NCBI GenBank assembly: GCA_965220955.1
Contig: CBDCRK010000015.1
Span: 1-64,000 of the forward strand
Direction: 5' to 3'
DNA: 64,000 bases
Source: CBDCRK01 sp965220955
Lineage (GTDB): Bacteria; Desulfobacterota; Binatia; Bin18; CBDCRK01
Positions 34,198 to 42,063 of this stretch are shown in pieces. Under the pieces are notes generated by a model. That model ran no database searches. It saw only the letters and a list, made by a program, of their open reading frames with translations, and was not told where the DNA came from. Positions within the stretch are counted from its first letter, which is position 1, and each line of letters starts with the position of its first letter. The translations under genes were made by a program, and so were the position numbers.

Positions 34198-34579
34198 AGA
34201 ATCGGGAGATGTAACAAGCGGTACGGCAATGAGGAACTGGTTGCCTACGGAATGCCAAGGAGCGTACAGCAGGACACCACGCGGGGGTTGATCACCTTAG
34301 CCACAGCCACAGGTGGCTACGCGCTAGCCGATGCTGTGCCCGTGTACCAATGTCCTGTGATACGATTTGGGCTGGCCTGATAGGTTTGAGGAAGCGGCTA
34401 TTTCCATCTTGGCTCCATCTTGGGCTCTATCCTTTTTTGCTGCGAAACCAGGTCTGTGTCAAAAAAAGCATATTTCCCTTTGACGTTTGTGGAATGAGGG
34501 AGTAGGCTAACCGCATTGTGGAAAATCATTGAGGGGGGAATAAGGGTTTAGGTGTGACCACCAACAAAAGGGGGGTATC
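34198..34579. other. Intergenic stretch without recognisable gene
   Basis: About 380 bp lie between the amidase and CocE genes. A short hairpin TAGCCAC / GTGGCTA lies near 34299-34321. I see no repeat family member, RNA gene or convincing small frame. The AAAAGGGGGGTATC at its end is the ribosome binding site of the next gene. Confidence 0.5.
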
Positions 34580-36523
34580 ATGGCACAGGACAAGCTGTAT
34601 GAAGTCCGGGTAGAGAGAAACCTGTTGATTCCTCTCAGTGACGGAGTCTCCTTGGCAGCAGACCTCTATCTGCCGAACGAAAAGGGTCCCTTTCCTACGC
34701 TTGTTAATTACTACCCCTATCATAAGGATGATCTTATTGGCTCCTTGTCTGAGCATTCTCGCCGTTATTTTGCCGAGCGGGGCTATGCCAACCTACTGGT
34801 GGACTTCCGTGGCCTGGGAAGCTCTGACGGCGTGGCCTGGGGAGCCATGGATTCCCGAGAAGACAAAGACGGGGCCGAGATTATCGAATGGGCTGCTCGC
34901 CAGCCCTGGTGTGACGGCAACGTGGGTGTGTGGGGAATTTCTTATGGTGGGATCACATCGCTCAAGATTGCTGCCCAGAACCCTCCACACTTAAAGGCCA
35001 TTGTGCCTATTTATGCCAGCCTGGATATTTATTATGACTTTATCTATCCAGGCGGTTGCCTCAACTGCCTGGGGGCTTACGGGGCTTGGGGCTCTTTTAT
35101 GCTGGCCATGAACCTTATGCCTCCTACCTACCTGGATGCCGAAGGACGCTGGTATCGGATCTGGCAGGAGCGGTTGGAGAAAGGTGAGCCCTATATCTTT
35201 CCCTGGCAGGATCATCCGGCCCATGATGAGTACTGGCAGTCCCGGGCCGTCCCTGTGGATAAGATCCAAGTGCCTACTTTTGTTATTGGTGGCTGGCGGG
35301 ACATTTTCCCTGAGTTGATGCCACGGCTCTACGAGCAGCTCTCCGTGCCCAAAAAGTTTCTTATGGGCCCTTGGATGCACAACCCTCCTGATATTTCTCC
35401 CTTTGAGCAGGTGGACTACCTCTACGAGATGAAACGTTGGTGGGACCATTGGCTCAAGGGAGAGAAGAACGGTATTATGGATGAGCCTCCGGTGACCGTC
35501 TTTGTTCAGGGAAGTCAGACCTGGAAGCATGAGCAAGAGTGGCCCATTGCCCGCACCGAGGAGCGCACGCTTTTTCTATCAGCTGAGGAAACGCTGACAA
35601 ATGGAACACCGCGAGAGGAGGGCAGTGACACCTACCAGGCTATCCCCATAGTGGGGGTAACGGCGGGTCTGTGGGATCCTACCGGGCTAGGCGTGGGGCT
35701 CCCGCTGGATCAGGGACCAGATGACCTCCGCTCTCTTACCTATACAACCGACCCGCTGCTAGAAGAGGTAGAAATCTCTGGCTCCCCCGAAGCCATCCTT
35801 TATGCGGCATTGGAAAGTGGGGAAGAGGTTAACTTGGTTGCCAAGCTAAATGTGGTGGGACCGGACGGCAGCTCCTCGCTTATAACCACAGGTTGGCTTA
35901 AGGGAGATCATCACCGTTCGCACGAGCGGCCAGAACCCCTGCAGTCTGGGAAGGTGTATGAGTTTCGTATTCCCCTATGGGCCACCTCTTATTTGGTTCC
36001 CCAGGGACATCGGCTGCGCCTGAGTGTGTCCTGCTCTGACTTTCCCCGCATCTGGCCGACCCGCACAAACCCGGAGATCCGTCTCTTTTGGGGTGGGACC
36101 CATCTTTCTTCTGTTTGCCTCCCTGCAGTGCCACCTTCAGCGGCTCCTGTCTCTGGGCCGCCGATCCGTCGCCCGGAACCCGGAATCAATCGTACCCCCT
36201 TGCTGGTCGATTCTGCCCCTCGCTGGAAGGTCGAGCGGGACTTGGCTACTGGTACCTTAGCCATCACAACCGGATCCAAGCAGCATATGACCCTTCCTAA
36301 TGGTGGGATATTTCAGATGGACCACAGCGCCAAAGCGGGTGTCACGATCTCCCGGCCAGATGGGGCCAAAGTAGAGGGGGAGACAACTATCCGTCTGGAC
36401 TTACCGGCGGCGGGGATAGTTCAGGTGGAGACCAAGAGCTGGATCTCGCAAACGGGCATGCTGCTCACGGGCAGGGTCACTGTGGATGGGCGGGTGTTTT
36501 TTGAGAAGCAGTGGCAGAAGTGA
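34580..36523 (+). CDS. CocE/NonD family hydrolase (X-Pro dipeptidyl-peptidase S15-like)
   Basis: This 647-residue protein has an N-terminal alpha/beta-hydrolase domain with LLVDFRGLGSSDGVAWGAMD and the nucleophile motif GVWGISYGG (Ser121 region). AND/VIGGWRD with the acid follows, as does MGPWMHNPP carrying the catalytic histidine near 265. The C-terminal jelly-roll has WATSYLVPQGHRLRLSVSCS. This is the architecture of cocaine esterase and glutaryl-7-ACA acylase relatives, which act on esters or amides. There is no signal peptide. About 60-80 extra residues at the C-terminus extend beyond typical CocE. The gene stands alone. Confidence 0.92.
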   Translation: MAQDKLYEVRVERNLLIPLSDGVSLAADLYLPNEKGPFPTLVNYYPYHKDDLIGSLSEHSRRYFAERGYANLLVDFRGLGSSDGVAWGAMDSREDKDGAEIIEWAARQPWCDGNVGVWGISYGGITSLKIAAQNPPHLKAIVPIYASLDIYYDFIYPGGCLNCLGAYGAWGSFMLAMNLMPPTYLDAEGRWYRIWQERLEKGEPYIFPWQDHPAHDEYWQSRAVPVDKIQVPTFVIGGWRDIFPELMPRLYEQLSVPKKFLMGPWMHNPPDISPFEQVDYLYEMKRWWDHWLKGEKNGIMDEPPVTVFVQGSQTWKHEQEWPIARTEERTLFLSAEETLTNGTPREEGSDTYQAIPIVGVTAGLWDPTGLGVGLPLDQGPDDLRSLTYTTDPLLEEVEISGSPEAILYAALESGEEVNLVAKLNVVGPDGSSSLITTGWLKGDHHRSHERPEPLQSGKVYEFRIPLWATSYLVPQGHRLRLSVSCSDFPRIWPTRTNPEIRLFWGGTHLSSVCLPAVPPSAAPVSGPPIRRPEPGINRTPLLVDSAPRWKVERDLATGTLAITTGSKQHMTLPNGGIFQMDHSAKAGVTISRPDGAKVEGETTIRLDLPAAGIVQVETKSWISQTGMLLTGRVTVDGRVFFEKQWQK

Positions 36524-36862
36524 GTTGGAGGGCTTGTGGTAATCGGTCGGGTTGTCGATCAACTGGAACTCGGGCTTCTGCGAGCCCAGGCGAAGTCTCC
36601 GAGGACGCGAAAACTCCCAGACAGATAACCTCTATTTGCACATCTGTGTGCGCGTATTTGCGCGTCTGCGCGCGCGTTTGCACGGGATTATGTCGACGAA
36701 ATGTCGGCCTTGTCAACAAAGCGGTCTTAGCGAGCTTTTAGCAAGCTTTCAGCAAGCTATGTTGCCTCTGACTTTAACCTCTTGACACTCGGAGATTGAT
36801 GAACTATATCTGAACCTGACCGTTCATTATTGAAACTTAATCGTAATATTAAGGAGGCTCCT
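36524..36862. other. Intergenic stretch with alternating pyrimidine-purine tract and small repeats
   Basis: About 340 bp without a gene. At 36645-36684 TG/CG dinucleotides alternate (TGTGTGCGCGTA, TGCGCGT, TGCGCGCGCGT), a Z-DNA-prone tract. At 36729-36759 AGCAAGCTTTCAGCAAGCTA shows AGCAAGCT direct repeats preceded by AGCGAGCTTTT. Several short open frames here lack ribosome binding sites and are rejected. Confidence 0.6.
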
Positions 36863-37861
36863 ATGGCTGGCCCATACCCCAACCCTCATACTATAAACAC
36901 CGCCACCTCAGCGGTGTTCGAGCATTGTTTTGAGACTACAGATCAGGACATGCGCGGTCTTTACGAGAAAGCCAAACGGGACCAGTGGAATGCCTCACAG
37001 GATATTGATTGGAGCCAGGAATCGGATCCGGATAGAGGTATTGTGGCTGATGGTCTCATTGACATCCATGAAACAAAATACTGGGATCGGCTTAGCCTCA
37101 AGCAGCGCACCGAGCTCAACCGCCACTTCTCTGCCTGGCGTATTAGCCAGCTCATGTACGGTGAAGAGTTCGCCATGCTGATCTGCTCTCAGTTGGTGGA
37201 AATGGTGCCGGGTATTGATGCCAAGTTCTTCCTGGCTACTCAGGTAGTGGATGAAGCTCGACATTCTGAGGTTTTGGCCCGCTATCTGCACGACAAGGTC
37301 GAGGTGGTCTATCCCCTGGCGCCTTATCTCCGCCGCTTATTTGACAGTTTGCTGGAAGCTCCTCAGTGGTATCTGAAGACCGTGGGTACACAGCTGGTGG
37401 CCGAAACTCTAGCGGTCTCCCTCTTTCGCATGCTGGCGGACAGCAGCCAGGATCCGATTATCTGCGAAATTTGCCAGCGTATTCTATCCGATGAGTCGCG
37501 CCATATGGGCTTTGGCATGCTGAGCCTGCCCGAGCAGGTGGAGAAGCTCTCTGAACAGGAACGGCACGAAGCGGAAGATTTTGCTTGTGAAGGCATGCTG
37601 AGCCTGCTGCAGGGGCAGTTCCCGCGTGAGGCCTATGAGGCAGTAGGCTTTAACAAGAACGAGATCGAAGACATCCTGCATCTGCGTCGCGAGACGGCCC
37701 AGAAAAATGAGCAGGCCATGTTCCGCCAGCGCTTTAAGCGTGATTTTCACTCCGCGCTATGGAATAACCTCTCGCGTGTGGGGCTAATGAGCGAGCGAGT
37801 GATGGAAAGGCTCGGAACAATGGGTATCTCTGCTCCGCAGCAGCAAACTGCGGCGGCTTAA
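36863..37861 (+). CDS. Ferritin-like di-iron protein (putative oxygenase)
   Basis: From ATG 36863 (AAGGAGGCTCCT upstream) this is a 332-residue helical protein. The di-iron ligand pattern is RISQLMYGEEFAMLICSQLV (Glu), VDEARHSEVLARYL (ExxH), then LVAETLAVSLF (Glu) and SDESRHMGFGM (ExxH). The spacing resembles ribonucleotide-reductase-R2-like and aminobenzoate N-oxygenase-like proteins rather than ferritin. The KRDQWNASQDIDWS opening is common in this group of uncharacterised proteins. It heads a run of four same-strand genes (SnoaL, SnoaL, GST), suggesting a small oxidative pathway. The substrate is unknown. Confidence 0.8.
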   Translation: MAGPYPNPHTINTATSAVFEHCFETTDQDMRGLYEKAKRDQWNASQDIDWSQESDPDRGIVADGLIDIHETKYWDRLSLKQRTELNRHFSAWRISQLMYGEEFAMLICSQLVEMVPGIDAKFFLATQVVDEARHSEVLARYLHDKVEVVYPLAPYLRRLFDSLLEAPQWYLKTVGTQLVAETLAVSLFRMLADSSQDPIICEICQRILSDESRHMGFGMLSLPEQVEKLSEQERHEAEDFACEGMLSLLQGQFPREAYEAVGFNKNEIEDILHLRRETAQKNEQAMFRQRFKRDFHSALWNNLSRVGLMSERVMERLGTMGISAPQQQTAAA

Positions 37862-37898
37862 AACTGAAACCACCACCGCGGAGCCACAGCTATCTATT

Positions 37899-37938
37899 CA
37901 CCCCCATCCTAGCCTTCCCCCATCCAGGGGGAAGGAGC
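37899..37938. repeat. CACCCCCATCCTAGCC-type palindromic repeat (copy 1)
   Basis: CACCCCCATCCTAGC is followed by the perfect hairpin CCTTCCCCC (37913-37921), loop ATCCA, GGGGGAAGG (37927-37935). Related copies are at 54216-54270 and 56835-56862. Confidence 0.8.
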
Positions 37939-38054
37939 CTCCTGTTGGCTTAATCCGACAATTGCTTCTGAACAGTGCTTGAGTGGCAAGGCTTGCTTGA
38001 CAAAAAGAAGTTCCCAGTATCAGAATAGGCCAGCGCTTAAATAAGGGAGGAATT

Positions 38055-38456
38055 ATGTCAAGCGAGAAAAATAAAGAGATTGTACGCCAGGCCATGGCCG
38101 CGCTTGGCCGCGGGGATATAGATGAGTTCCTGGCTAATGCGGATGACAACGTTACCTTCACCCTTATTGGTAATACTCCAGTCTCCGGTACCGTCCGCGG
38201 AAAGCAAACGGCCCTAGAAGGACTGCGCAGTGCCTTGGGCACACGGATCGAAGGTGGCGGCATTGTCATGACCATTGATAATCTCATTGCCGAGGGAGAC
38301 TATGTGGCCGAGCAGGCCCGAGGAAAAGCGCGAACAAAAAGCGGCAAGGACTATAACAACACTTATTGCCGGGTCTGGCACATTGTGGATGGTAAAGTAA
38401 AGTCGCTGGTTGAATACCTGGATACCGAATTAGTGCGTGAGGCGTTCAGCGATTAA
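38055..38456 (+). CDS. SnoaL-like / NTF2-fold protein
   Basis: This 133-residue protein has KEIVRQAMAALGRGDIDEFL, NADDNVTFTLIGNTPVSGTV and a C-terminal TYCRVWHIVDGKVKSLVEYL, the usual SnoaL-type polyketide-cyclase/limonene-hydrolase fold. AAGGGAGGAATT precedes the ATG. Members may be isomerases, epoxide hydrolases or binding proteins; the sequence does not decide. It sits between the di-iron protein and a second SnoaL-fold protein. Confidence 0.88.
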   Translation: MSSEKNKEIVRQAMAALGRGDIDEFLANADDNVTFTLIGNTPVSGTVRGKQTALEGLRSALGTRIEGGGIVMTIDNLIAEGDYVAEQARGKARTKSGKDYNNTYCRVWHIVDGKVKSLVEYLDTELVREAFSD

Positions 38457-38474
38457 ATCAAGCCACACAACATT

Positions 38475-38543
38475 GTAGGGGCGAAGCATTCACGCAGCGC
38501 TTCTAAAAATGCCAATAGGGGATATTCGTGAGTGCTTCGCCCT
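38475..38543. repeat. Palindromic repeat GTAGGGGCGAAGCATTCACG
   Basis: GTAGGGGCGAAGCATTCACG (38475-38494) is nearly complementary to CGTGAGTGCTTCGCCCT (38527-38543), with a 32-bp loop. It is preceded by CCACACAACATTG (38463-38475), also found at 27209-27221. Confidence 0.85.
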
Positions 38544-38564
38544 CACCCAAAAGGAGGGATAATC

Positions 38565-39122
38565 ATGGCGACACGACCTGCTGTGAAGAAAACCAAAGCG
38601 GGACAGCGAGCAGCAAAGATGATCAAAAAGCCAGCCAAACGGGTCCAGCAGGCAGTTCGGACTTCAACCGCACAGCGGGCGACTCCGGCTGGAGCTATGG
38701 ATGATTACGAGGGTGTCCGTCAGGTTGTGGCTCGCTACTGCTATGCGCTCGATCATCAAAGGTTCGACGAGCTTGGTGGGCTCTTCCACCGGAATGCGGT
38801 GTTTTCGGTTTCTTTTGAAGGTGGGCAGAAACACATTGGCCGCGAGACTATCCAGGCTTGGTACGAGCAGTTCTCTCGCCAGCGCTCTGGGGAGTTTAAT
38901 CATGTGCGCCACAAGATTTTTGAGCCCATGATTAACTTTAACGGTACCACTGCGGTCTCATCCACCTACTTCGACGCAGAGGTGGTGGAGAACGGCACAA
39001 TCTGGATAGCGGTTGGCCGCTATGACGACACCCTGGTAAAGGAACGAGGGCAATGGTTTTTTAAGGAACGGACCATTAACGTTTTCTACCGCTATTCGCT
39101 CGGCAGCCCACAGGAATGGTAA
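38565..39122 (+). CDS. SnoaL_4-like protein with Lys/Ala/Arg-rich N-terminal tail
   Basis: From ATG 38565 (AAAAGGAGGGATAATC upstream) the product has 185 residues. Residues 2-42 form a very basic, low-complexity tail (PAVKKTKAGQRAAK, then KKPAKRVQQAVRTS) like bacterial histone-H1-type tails. Residues 45-185 form a SnoaL_4/NTF2-like domain (VRQVVARYCYALDHQRFDEL, IWIAVGRYDD, WFFKERTINVFYRYS) typical of ring-hydroxylating dioxygenase small-subunit or scytalone-dehydratase-like folds. The tail is unexpected for an enzyme. It might bind nucleic acid or acidic polymer. The GST gene follows after 18 bp. Confidence 0.88.
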   Translation: MATRPAVKKTKAGQRAAKMIKKPAKRVQQAVRTSTAQRATPAGAMDDYEGVRQVVARYCYALDHQRFDELGGLFHRNAVFSVSFEGGQKHIGRETIQAWYEQFSRQRSGEFNHVRHKIFEPMINFNGTTAVSSTYFDAEVVENGTIWIAVGRYDDTLVKERGQWFFKERTINVFYRYSLGSPQEW

Positions 39123-39140
39123 CGAACAGGGAGGATAACC

Positions 39141-39920
39141 ATGGCTGAATATATCAGTGTTGAAGAGGCTAGGAAGATGTCCGGGCTCAGGGTGGTGCTC
39201 TCGCCCGGTGTGCCGGGCCCTTGGAGCGAAGCTGCCAAGGGTATCTTGCATATAAAACAAATTCCGTACGTTCGGGTGGCCCAGGATATTGGCGGGCAGA
39301 ACCTTCCACTTCAGGAGTGGACGGCTCAGGCTACTGCTCCTGTGTTTGCTTGGAATGACGAGCGTCCCCGCTCCACCTGGATAGAGCAGCTCTATTTGGC
39401 GGAGAGGCTGGCACCGAATCCTTCTTTGGTTCCCACGAATATTGAGGACCGTACCCTGATGTTTGGCTATGCTAACGAACTCTGCGGTGAGACCGGTTTC
39501 GGCTGGTCTAAGCGTTTGATGCTCCTGCACATCACTCTGTCGGACCCCAACAGCAACGAGGCGGCCCGCGCCATGTCTACTCACATGAGTAAAAAGTACG
39601 GCTACGAGCCAAGTCTGGCTGAGGCTGCTCCTGCCAGGGTTGCCCAAATACTACGATTTTTGGGTGCCAAGCTAGAGCAGCAACGGGCCAAGGGCAGCCA
39701 GTTTTTTATTGGCAATCAGCTCTCGGCCTTAGATATTTACTGGGCCGCGTTTGCCGCCCTTATTCAGCCGCTGCCTGAAGACTTGTGCCCAATGCCAAAG
39801 CCGTTCCGAGCCATGTATACCAACACCGACCCAGTAGTGCAGACCGCAGTTTCTCCGCTGCTTATGGAGCACCGCGACTTTATCTACCACGAGTATCTTG
39901 AGTTGCCAATTGACCTCTAG
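39141..39920 (+). CDS. Glutathione S-transferase-like protein
   Basis: This 259-residue protein has a thioredoxin-fold N-domain (LRVVLSPGVPGPWSEAAKGI and QEWTAQATAPVFAWND with the cis-proline region). The all-helical C-domain has RVAQILRFLGAKLEQQRAKG and SQFFIGNQLSALDIYWAAFA with the conserved N-capping Asp. AGGGAGGATAACC precedes the ATG. No catalytic Cys is at the expected position; PGPWSE suggests a Ser-type GST. It is the last gene of the di-iron/SnoaL run and could open or isomerise an epoxide or halide product. Confidence 0.85.
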   Translation: MAEYISVEEARKMSGLRVVLSPGVPGPWSEAAKGILHIKQIPYVRVAQDIGGQNLPLQEWTAQATAPVFAWNDERPRSTWIEQLYLAERLAPNPSLVPTNIEDRTLMFGYANELCGETGFGWSKRLMLLHITLSDPNSNEAARAMSTHMSKKYGYEPSLAEAAPARVAQILRFLGAKLEQQRAKGSQFFIGNQLSALDIYWAAFAALIQPLPEDLCPMPKPFRAMYTNTDPVVQTAVSPLLMEHRDFIYHEYLELPIDL

Positions 39921-39981
39921 ACAGGAAACATAGCCGCCGTACAGAGCAGCGTAAGTAATCCACAGGTTTGGTGATATGTCT

Positions 39982-40011
39982 GTAGGGGCAGGCCCCCGTG
40001 CCTGCCCCTAC
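39982..40011. terminator. GTAGGGGCAGGC perfect hairpin repeat (copy 2), likely bidirectional terminator
   Basis: GTAGGGGCAGGC (39982-39993), loop CCCCGT, then GCCTGCCCCTAC (40000-40011) makes a perfect 12-bp stem, followed by TTTTCT. It lies between the convergent GST and CinA-like genes. Its right arm contains the stop codon of the latter (40008-40010). Confidence 0.75.
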
Positions 40012-40490
40012 TTTTCTATGTTTGCCTCTAGCAGTTCCAGGGCGGCTCTGGTAAAGGTCCACATATTCGCTTCACGGTCGGCCTGCCTGGTTTCCACGGT
40101 GATAGCTTTCTCCACCGGACCTGCAATGGCAATGCAACTATGTCCTGGGGAGTCTCCATAACGGTTCCCCGTAGGTCCGGTGGCGCCAGTTTCGGCCAAG
40201 CCCCAGGTTGTTTCCAGGCGTTCCCGGATGACTCTTGCCATTCGTAGTGCGTACTCTTCGGTACTGGCTCGGACTCCGGCTACAGCCTCGTCCGGCAGGG
40301 CTAGTAAGACTCGCCTGGACTCTAGCGTATAGATTACGCCTCCCCCGAGAAAATAAGCTGAGGCACCAGGTACAGCCAAGAGAGCCGCGGAGATGAGCCC
40401 TCCGGTCGAGGATTCAGCCACAGCCACCGTATGTTTATGGGTTTTGAGGAGTTCTCCTAAAGATCGAGTCATCGAAGTTAAATCCGCCAT
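40008..40490 (-). CDS. CinA C-terminal family nicotinamide-nucleotide amidohydrolase (PncC-like)
   Basis: This 160-residue stand-alone CinA C-domain has TVAVAESSTGGLISAALLAV, GGGVIYTLESRRVLLALP and GLAETGATGPTGNRYGDSPG. PncC deamidates NMN to nicotinate mononucleotide in pyridine nucleotide recycling. AAGGAGGATGAAATGGCGG lies just upstream of ATG 40490. The stop codon is supplied by an inserted palindromic repeat, so the native C-terminus may have been a few residues longer. Family members are usually 155-165 residues, so function is probably kept. Confidence 0.9.
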   Translation of the reverse strand: MADLTSMTRSLGELLKTHKHTVAVAESSTGGLISAALLAVPGASAYFLGGGVIYTLESRRVLLALPDEAVAGVRASTEEYALRMARVIRERLETTWGLAETGATGPTGNRYGDSPGHSCIAIAGPVEKAITVETRQADREANMWTFTRAALELLEANIEK

Positions 40491-40733
40491 TTCATCCTCC
40501 TTTTCCAGCCTTTGGCAAGCCCTTCGCTATTCCCTAATATCAACTTGCCTTCTGTGTAGTAGTCCAACCCTTCTGAGCATTATTGCGTCAAGCATACCCT
40601 GAGCCTATCGCAAGGATGGCGCTGCTGCTATAAAAAGTAAACTAATATAGTATGGGTGCTATTCTTCAAAGCACTTTTGTACGTTTAGAGCAAGGTTGCT
40701 CACAACAAGGTTCTGAGTAAGGTTGGGGGAGCA

Positions 40734-41948
40734 ATGACAACACAGTTTGATCTCACAATTGTAGGCGGGGGCATTATTGGGTTGGCTACAGCCCTTGAGG
40801 TAACTCGACGTTACCCCGGGGTGAAACTCCTTGTGCTAGAGAAAGAGGATAGGCTTGCCGCTCACCAGACCGGACATAACAGTGGCGTGATCCATTCAGG
40901 TATCTATTACCGACCGGGCTCACTCAAGGCTCAGACCTGCGTTCGCGGAGCCCAGGCTCTGGTGGCGTTCTGTGAGCAGCACGGTATCCGGTATGAGATT
41001 TGCGGCAAGGTGGTTGTGGCTACGGCAGAGGAGGAGATGCCCCGTTTGCAGGAACTTTTCCGTCGTGGAGAGGCTAATGGTGTCCAGGGGCTTGAGTTAA
41101 TTGGCCCAGAGCAACTACGGGAGATTGAACCTTATGCCAGGGGGATCAAGGCTCTTCGTGTTCCCACAACTGGCATTATTGATTTTGTCCAGGTGGCCAA
41201 TACCTATGCTCGGCTTATGCAAGAGGGTGGAGGAGAGATCAGAGTCCGTCACCAGGTAGAGAGGGTGGTGCGTGCAGACGGAGGTTTGGTGCTTGAGACC
41301 TCTTCGGCGGCCATTCACACCAAGTACTTAATTAACTGTGGTGGGCTTTTTGCCGATCGCCTGGCGCAAATGGCTGGAGCAAGCTTAGACCTGCAGATTG
41401 TGCCTTTCCGTGGAGAATATTACACAGTGGCTCCGCGGCGGCAGGACCTGGTCAAAAACCTCATCTACCCCGTACCTGACCCAGCTTTGCCTTTTCTGGG
41501 TGTGCATTTTACCCGAACCGTGACTGGCAAGATTGAGGCTGGTCCCAATGCTGTCCTGGCCTTGGCTCGCGAGGGGTATAGAAAAACCGATATTAAGCTG
41601 AAGGATGTGTCAGGGGTATTTAGCTTTCCGGGATTCTGGACCATGGCCAGCCGGTACTGGAAGACGGGGATGGGAGAGATGTATCGTTCAATGAGCAAAC
41701 GGGCTTTCCTCCAAGCTCTGCAGCGGCTGCTGCCTGAGCTTAGCGCCGAAGACCTGCATCCTGGGGGGAGTGGAGTACGGGCGCAGGCTATCTCCCGAGC
41801 AGGCGCTCTGGTTGATGACTTTGTCATTTCTGCCACTGACCATGCCATTCATGTGCTTAATGCGCCTTCTCCGGGAGCTACCGCCTCACTTGCCATTGGC
41901 CAATTGATTGTTGATAAGGCAAGCGAGGCCTTTTCGTTAGTTACATAG
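40734..41948 (+). CDS. lhgO: L-2-hydroxyglutarate oxidase/dehydrogenase
   Basis: This 404-residue FAD-dependent enzyme has the dinucleotide motif TIVGGGIIGLATALEVTRR at residues 8-26, the family-typical AAHQTGHNSGVIHSGIYYRP near 43-62, and the later IVPFRGEYYTV and LHPGGSGVRAQA. It oxidises L-2-hydroxyglutarate to 2-oxoglutarate, feeding quinones or oxygen. GGGGGAGCA precedes the ATG. The gene ends at a palindromic repeat and stands alone. Confusion with general glycine or sarcosine oxidases is unlikely given the NSGVIHSGIYY block. Confidence 0.93.
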   Translation: MTTQFDLTIVGGGIIGLATALEVTRRYPGVKLLVLEKEDRLAAHQTGHNSGVIHSGIYYRPGSLKAQTCVRGAQALVAFCEQHGIRYEICGKVVVATAEEEMPRLQELFRRGEANGVQGLELIGPEQLREIEPYARGIKALRVPTTGIIDFVQVANTYARLMQEGGGEIRVRHQVERVVRADGGLVLETSSAAIHTKYLINCGGLFADRLAQMAGASLDLQIVPFRGEYYTVAPRRQDLVKNLIYPVPDPALPFLGVHFTRTVTGKIEAGPNAVLALAREGYRKTDIKLKDVSGVFSFPGFWTMASRYWKTGMGEMYRSMSKRAFLQALQRLLPELSAEDLHPGGSGVRAQAISRAGALVDDFVISATDHAIHVLNAPSPGATASLAIGQLIVDKASEAFSLVT

Positions 41949-42005
41949 GGGCAACCCCCTGTGGTTGCCTCCCTCCTGCGGGCAGGCATGGGGGCCTACC
42001 CCTAC
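41948..42005. repeat. GTAGGGGCAGGC-type nested palindromic repeat (copy 3, reversed order)
   Basis: GGGGCAACC (41948-41956) pairs with GGTTGCC (41963-41969). GGGCAGGC (41980-41987) pairs with GCCT, and outer TAGGGG pairs with CCCCTA at 41999-42004. It has the same modules as 28346-28404 in the opposite order. It starts at the lhgO stop codon. Confidence 0.8.
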
Positions 42006-42063
42006 ACCAATCGCAGCCTGATATTCTTAAAACGGAACGCAAGTTGACACAGGGGAGGAATTT

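Noticed and set aside
36511..36785. Overlapping short frames on both strands
   Set aside because: They have no ribosome sites, and the low-complexity CG/TG tract creates them by chance.
38958..39647. 229-residue minus-strand open frame
   Set aside because: It spans two well-supported plus-strand genes (SnoaL and GST) and their ribosome site.
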